From positions 19,427,299 through 19,491,298 of the forward strand of contig BSYO01000009.1 in NCBI GenBank assembly GCA_033239525.1: DNA of 64,000 bases, given 5' to 3'. This document shows positions 58,917-64,000 of the stretch, piece by piece. The stretch is from Nepenthes gracilis (Eukaryota > Streptophyta > Magnoliopsida > Caryophyllales > Nepenthaceae). The notes under the pieces were generated by a model that did no database searches, had not been told where the DNA came from, and saw nothing but the letters and a program-made list of their open reading frames with translations. Made by a program: the position numbers and the translations under genes. Position 1 is the first letter of the stretch, and each line of letters opens with the position of its first letter.

Positions 58917-61600
58917 AGAATATATGAGATAAATCAAGTGGTAAAAATATTTTATACAATAAATAAAATAAAATGTCTAATATTAATGAAAAATAAAAAG
59001 CGGTTCAGTGCCAAAATTAATGGTTAAAACTTCTTTTTCCTCAACTTGCATTGAAAGTGAAAAAATTTAAACTTTATTTTTTATTGTCCCATTTGACATT
59101 CAAACGTAAAAACCATAATTCAAATAATGATCTTATGAGAACGATTAAAATTTAAAAAAAATTAATACTTTGCATTAAAATAAAAAATAATAATTTTATT
59201 TTTATTGTCCTACCTGACATTCAAACACCATAACCATAGTTCAAATGTCAAACTTACTATTTGAACAGTCAGTCAAATGGTAATTTTATAAGAACAATTA
59301 AAATTAAAAAAAAATTTAATACTCGGGTTAAATATTAGATATATTGTTTAATATTTTAATTATTTGATAATTTATTAGGTCGTTAATAATAATATATTTA
59401 ATGTTAGCTTTTAGGTATGATAAGAGTCCTTTATAGCTTTTAGGTAAACTAACGTACTTAAAAAATGATGATAAATTAATGTCAGCTTTTTAGGACAATA
59501 ACAAATTAATGTATTAATTCTGTAAATTAATTTTACTGACAAATGATAATATATTTATAAATCTAAATATGTCAATTAATTTACATATAGAAAGATCATA
59601 TAAAAAACTAATTCTTTGTAAAAAAAACAATTGATATTATTTATTAAAAAATATTTTCAAAGGAAGTTAAGGAATTTGTTTATTTTCCACTCTCCAGAAT
59701 TTCAACAGAATTTATAAAAACAGTGGAGTTTGAGTAGTTTAAAAATTCTAATTATATCATAATTAATATATGTGTTCCAATAAATGTAGAACAACCAAAT
59801 ATAAAAACACCTATTAATTTTATGTGAAAATTTTTTTTAGTAACGAGCAAAAATAAAATATGAATTTTATATTATATAAAATTAATAAAGTTCTGAATAT
59901 GAATACCATAAATTTTGCTAGATGTTTATTAAAAATTTTCATATCATCGATAATTTTTTACCAAAATTAATAATAAAATCATACTTATTGCATCATCAGA
60001 TCAAAATTAACGTACGAATTAGGGATCTAAATAATATTTGAAATGTGTGTGATTTCTGTATACTCAAATCCTAAATCCTATGCAACACAAAAATACGGTC
60101 AAAGGATTAGTAGGACTAACTTTCTGATATATACTCCAACGCTTAAATCAATATATGTTTTCCGTAAAGAAAAAAATTGATGATGCAAATTAAAAATTAA
60201 ATTAATTTTATGTGTGGACTTGCGCTTTTCTGGAAGTGTCTTAGAAAGAAAGAGAGATGTTTCTTTTTTGATAGAGTCCTCCATTCTCTTGTTGAAAGAG
60301 GGTCTTTTTATAATTATTATGAGGCAATTGACTTTTTTCGTTAATTGTCCAAGAAATCGTCCACTAAACTACTGAATAGATAAAATTCTATCAATATGAT
60401 TGTTTTAACTGGTATCCGATGTCGTTAAGATGAAAGAAGAAAAAATCATTCGATAGTTAGTTTCAGTTTATTTTATATTGTCAGACGGGTTTTTTAATTG
60501 AGCTAAATCAGCCTCTTGTGTCTCTTTGATATATGTGCCAAACATTTAGAAGTGAAATTTTTTATTTGGCCATTAATATTAACATCCATCAATACTTAAA
60601 TGAAATATATATTTTAAAAATTTAATCTAACATTAGTTTTTATAATTTTTATCTTCACTAATCAATCATATTATACTTTTAAAATTATTTAGTTTTCACA
60701 CATTTGGCCAATTTACTTATAAAAGAGAAAATCAAATATAGTGTACGTTTTATTCATCTGTCATTATACAAAATTATGTAAAGATTTTAAAATTTTAATG
60801 ATGAATATTCTTATGTTGTTAAAATTATAGAAATCTTTACAAAACGTATGGAGTTGACAGTTAAAAATTAATAAGAATCCAATAAATTTAGTTCAATGGT
60901 CAGCTTAGATTGTAAAATTGAAATAAAAATTTAAAAATATAAATTTATTTTTAATTTTATTAAAATAAAGCTAGATGAAATTTAGGTTTTGTTGTCTAGA
61001 TTATATGATAAATAATAATTTTAAGAGAAAAATAAAATTGGTGTGCAATTATTTTTTCAATATATATATATATAAGTAGTCAAATATAAATTTTTAAAAA
61101 TTTAATGTATGATTTATAATATAATTCTATAAAATATTATATTTTTAATATTAGATAATATTTTATAGATATGTATTTTTTAAAAAATATTACTATTTAG
61201 AATATTAATTTCTATTTTTTAAATAATCTTTTATATAATTTTTTTAAAAATAAATTAAAAAATAAAATTATGACCTGCATATATCTGTTGCGATCCAAAC
61301 TACTAAAACTATTTTATCAAATGGACTTCAATTTGTTTAATATCAATATATTTAATTGATAGATAATATATAAATTTTTACTCTATTCTTATAAATTATA
61401 AATATTCATGTTATACTATTTTTTAATTTTAAAAAATAAAAAATAAAAATAAAATTAAAAATTTAATTTTAATACTACAGTTGAGGTGAAATAAAATGGG
61501 CCAATAGTGTTTTCAATAGTTTTGGTTTTCGCAGTTTAACGTTATTATTTTTTTTTTGTAGCAGTAGCAGTAACATTTAAACCGAACGAACATTGAAAAG
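58917..61600. other. AT-rich intergenic region
   Basis: No gene recognised. A diverged tandem duplication lies at about 59085-59325: TTATTGTCC-A-CTGACATTCAAAC, then ACCATA-TTCAAAT, then AAGAACAATTAAAATT occurs twice. A 61-codon minus-strand frame at 60099-60284 has no recognisable features. Confidence 0.45.
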
Positions 61601-61665
61601 AAACAGTGCCCTAAATTTTAAGAAATCCGGTTGGGATTTGTGACTTTGGAGGATTCTTTTGAGCT

Positions 61666-61952
61666 ATGGCGAATTGGGATGATTTTCGGCGAGGGCAATT
61701 GATTGAGATCACCGAAAACGTAGCTTTTACAGGATGATTTTAGGCCATGGACAATGTTTGCCGCCATTGGAGATCGGCAGAAGTAGAAAGGCTGATTTGA
61801 GATCGCCTCGGGTTCCATGGTTGATGTTTCCGGAGTGTGACGGCAGACCGATGACGAGCCGATTTTAAAACTTGTCGAAGCCTCTAAGGGCATGGCTAGC
61901 TGGTTGACTCTGCCGGAAGCAAACGGAAACAACTGCTGCTTCTCTCAGGTAT
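61666..61952 (+). pseudogene. F-box / DUF295-type pseudogene, truncated
   Basis: Starting at ATG 61666 (MANWDDF), three shifting frames give the pattern of plant F-box/DUF295 proteins. An F-box end with VCRHWRSAEVERLI is followed after a stop and shift by SPRVPWLMFPECDGRPM. Then come an in-frame TAA, NLSKPLRAW, and after another shift LTLPEANGNNCC. Such proteins are normally 350-400 residues; this piece ends near 61952. At least two frameshifts and two stops are visible, so it is not functional. Normal relatives are SCF ubiquitin-ligase substrate receptors. Confidence 0.7.
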
Positions 61953-62183
61953 GATGATACTGCCCAAGAAGAATGTCCTTCGTTCTAGGAAATTTGTTTA
62001 GCTTATTCAATTTAATAACAATGCTGCTTGCTATGGTAAATGCCAGTCAGGAGTGTTTGAGATTTATTGGGAGTATGATAAAGGCATTTTATTCCAAGTT
62101 ACTAAGATTTCTGTTAGTTTCTCACGGTATTATTGATCACCGTCAACTTTCCCGTAGTTTTTATTTATAACGCCAGGGACCAT

Positions 62184-62464
62184 GAATAAAGGGACAATCG
62201 ATCGAACGAATTCACTTGTTGAATTTAAGAGTCTCAGCAAAACTCGAATTTCCTTGTCAACTAACCGGATTATCTGCGGCGGACATGATGGGTGTTCGTT
62301 CTCATCCCACAATAACAATTCTGGTTCTCAGGGCTTCTGGAATTTCAATTATAGAGGACCTAAATTGGATTTCCACGCTTTGAAGGGAAAGAAGATCTGA
62401 CAGTGTGGATCTCAAAAGTTGAACAATAATTTTCCTTCCATCAAACTGATGAAGTTGGGGAATT
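62184..62464 (+). pseudogene. Ty3/gypsy gag fragment cut by a copia LTR
   Basis: The end of this stretch reads, with one frameshift, like the start of a retrotransposon gag domain: KLDF then FPRFEGKEDLTVWISKVEQ, a stop, and FSFHQTDEV. Similarity stops exactly where the copia LTR begins at 62465. The 72-codon frame from 62182 covers the upstream, Ser-rich part. It is a small, non-functional remnant. Confidence 0.45.
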
Positions 62465-63419
62465 TGTTGGGTTTTTGGTCACCAAAACTTTATACACAAG
62501 GCTGAGAACTAATCTTTATAAGTATTGTTTTCAAATATTTTGTTTTAATATGTGAGGATATGATATGATAATGAACACTATAAGACAATAAATACAGATA
62601 AAGATGCACAATATTTTACTTGAAAATTTTCTTCAAAAAATAAAGAAAAAAATCACAGAATTGTAAGTTTGAAAAGTATCCACTATTCGGTAAATCTTAT
62701 TTAGAAAAAGCCCAATAACATAACGGCACAATATCTTATAATGACAAGCCCAAATAATAGGAAATATAAGAGTAAATAAGAAAGAAATGATTCGTAAAAT
62801 GTTCCTTTCAATACCAAGAATAATGTACCCTATGTTAGCGAAGAATGGAACATGATTTGAATCTCAAATGGATGAGAAAATCTTTCTAGTCTTAATCTTC
62901 TTTTTCTCCTTGTTTTAGCGCTCAAAATGTTAAAATTCTGGAAGTAGTTATTACTGCTCCTTAACCCTAGATGATCACACACGAGCTATTATATTAGTAT
63001 AGCTGCATGTGTGCTCCTCACATATATGAGGCATGACCTCTTTTGGAAAATTCATGAATGTGTACCCTTCATATGCTGTTTTTATAGGGATTGGCACACG
63101 GCCGTTTATCCCGTGCTTGCCACACACAGGTGGTTTTCGCTCAGCTGGTCCTTACACTAACCTTATGTGATCTCCCTATGACTCTTGTCGCTCGGCTAAC
63201 ACCTGACCGACCTTGCAATGACATCGCGTGAATCCTCTAGTGAGTTCAACTACTCAGGTAACCTTAGATGGATTTCTCACGAACCCCTAGCAAACATAAC
63301 GCTCAGTTGACTTCAACTGACCCTTAGTCGACCCTTGATGGATGCCTCCATTTGAGTGTGTCTTTGCATGACATGTCAAAAGGTATGGGATTCACAATGA
63401 AATGACCTAAAATCCAACA
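62465..63419 (-). repeat. 3' LTR of a minus-strand copia element
   Basis: On the minus strand it begins TGTTGGATTTTAGGTCA at 63419, directly after the pol frame and a short purine stretch, and ends TTGGTGACC...CCCAACA at 62465. The 17-bp termini are inverted copies of each other with two mismatches, longer than usual for LTR ends. About 955 bp, non-coding. The other LTR is beyond the window. Confidence 0.65.
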
Positions 63420-64000
63420 AATATTTCCTCACAACCTTATGGGGTCTATTACCATCCCAACAATCATTCGGCATACTTCAAGCTTTTCATTTTGCAACAC
63501 TTTTATCATCATGTTTGTACCACTATCTTCGGTCTTGATTTTGTTAAACATCAGCAACTCCGAGTCAATTACATTCCTTACCGATTGATATTGAAAATCG
63601 ATGTGCTTTGATCTAGGATGAAACAATGAGCTTTTGAAAAGATAAATGATGCTTTGATTATCACAAAGTATCACATATGGATCTTATTTGAAATCGAATT
63701 CCTGGATGAATTTTCTCATCTACAATATTTCATTGCTCGCTTTCGTCATTATAATGTATTCAGCTTTGGTAGTAGAGAGAATAACACATTTTTACAATCT
63801 CGATTACTAAAACATAGCTCATTCTGTAACCATAACTAGGTAATCCGAAGTGGACTTCCGAGATTCAATGTTGCTTGCCATATTGGCGTTAGAGTATCCA
63901 ACCAAAATGACTTGCCTTACTAAAACATAGACACATCTTGAAAGTTCCCCAAAAATTTCTTAATATCTATTTCATTGTGGACCAATGTTCCTTTTTGGGA
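63420..64000 (-). pseudogene. Ty1/copia pol end (RNase H), runs off the window
   Basis: The minus strand encodes the RNase H end of copia pol: an ESRKSTSDYLVMVT block, then VILSTTKAEYIIMTKAS, then VILCDNQSIIYLFKSS, HPRSKHIDFQY and the terminal block to 63429. Near the start the usual acidic pair in SDADMAGD reads SNANMASN, so a catalytic aspartate is lost, and at least two in-frame stops are present. It is inactive. Reverse transcriptase would lie right of the window. Confidence 0.85.

Noticed and set aside
1..64000. tRNA, rRNA or CRISPR arrays
   Set aside because: No tRNA-like A/B-box pair with a cloverleaf, no rRNA core sequences and no regularly spaced identical short repeats were seen; the tandem repeats present are minisatellites.

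Overview
The window is nuclear DNA from a flowering plant, most likely a eudicot. Evidence is the AT-rich intergenic sequence, GT-AG introns, two CBL-interacting protein kinases (CIPKs), a plant-type membrane/zinc-ribbon protein gene, and many decayed Ty1/copia, Ty3/gypsy, TRIM, LINE and MITE sequences. Nothing bacterial or viral stands out, and I saw no rRNA, tRNA or CRISPR. The species cannot be fixed by eye.

Layout. 0-1.1 kb: LINE remnant. 1.1-5.4 kb: AT-rich sequence with one orphan promoter-like island. 5.4-11.5 kb: decayed copia element arranged LTR-internal-LTR-internal. 11.5-12.2 kb: gypsy-like LTR piece. 13.4-21 kb: a CIPK of the CIPK2/10/15/20 type (+ strand, uninterrupted coding exon 19598-20983). 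A possible distal promoter and 5'UTR exon lie 6 kb upstream, and the putative leader intron between them is filled with three tandem-repeat families, a MITE and two LINE fragments in opposite orientation. 23.2-29.5 kb: a three-exon gene on the - strand for an uncharacterised membrane protein (two N-terminal TM helices, C4 zinc ribbon, coiled coil), with an apparent one-base frame loss in its last exon. 30-46 kb: AT-rich intergenic sequence with two solo copia LTRs (35.9 and 41.1 kb), a MITE and gypsy LTR remnants. 46.1-47.4 kb: a single-exon CIPK14/CIPK11-type kinase on the - strand. 48-54.6 kb: gypsy LTRs, one holding a TRIM element that itself holds a 2.48-kb solo LTR; exact target-site duplications support the nesting. 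54.9-58.9 kb: two 1.69-kb direct repeats around a GC-rich spacer. 61.7-64 kb: F-box/DUF295 pseudogene, gypsy gag scrap, then the 3' LTR and RNase H end of a - strand copia element running off the window.

How the genes relate. Both kinases should act with calcineurin-B-like calcium sensors in calcium, stress and ion-transport signalling. They belong to different CIPK subclades, so they are not a recent tandem duplicate. As I recall, CIPK14 and CIPK15 are direct neighbours in Arabidopsis, so this may be an ancient linked pair spread apart by transposons and by the intervening membrane-protein gene. I see no clear candidate for an undescribed system; the best leads are the 5' architecture of the first kinase, the nested TE stack, the WRKY-type motif clusters in the solo LTRs and the frame loss in the membrane-protein gene.
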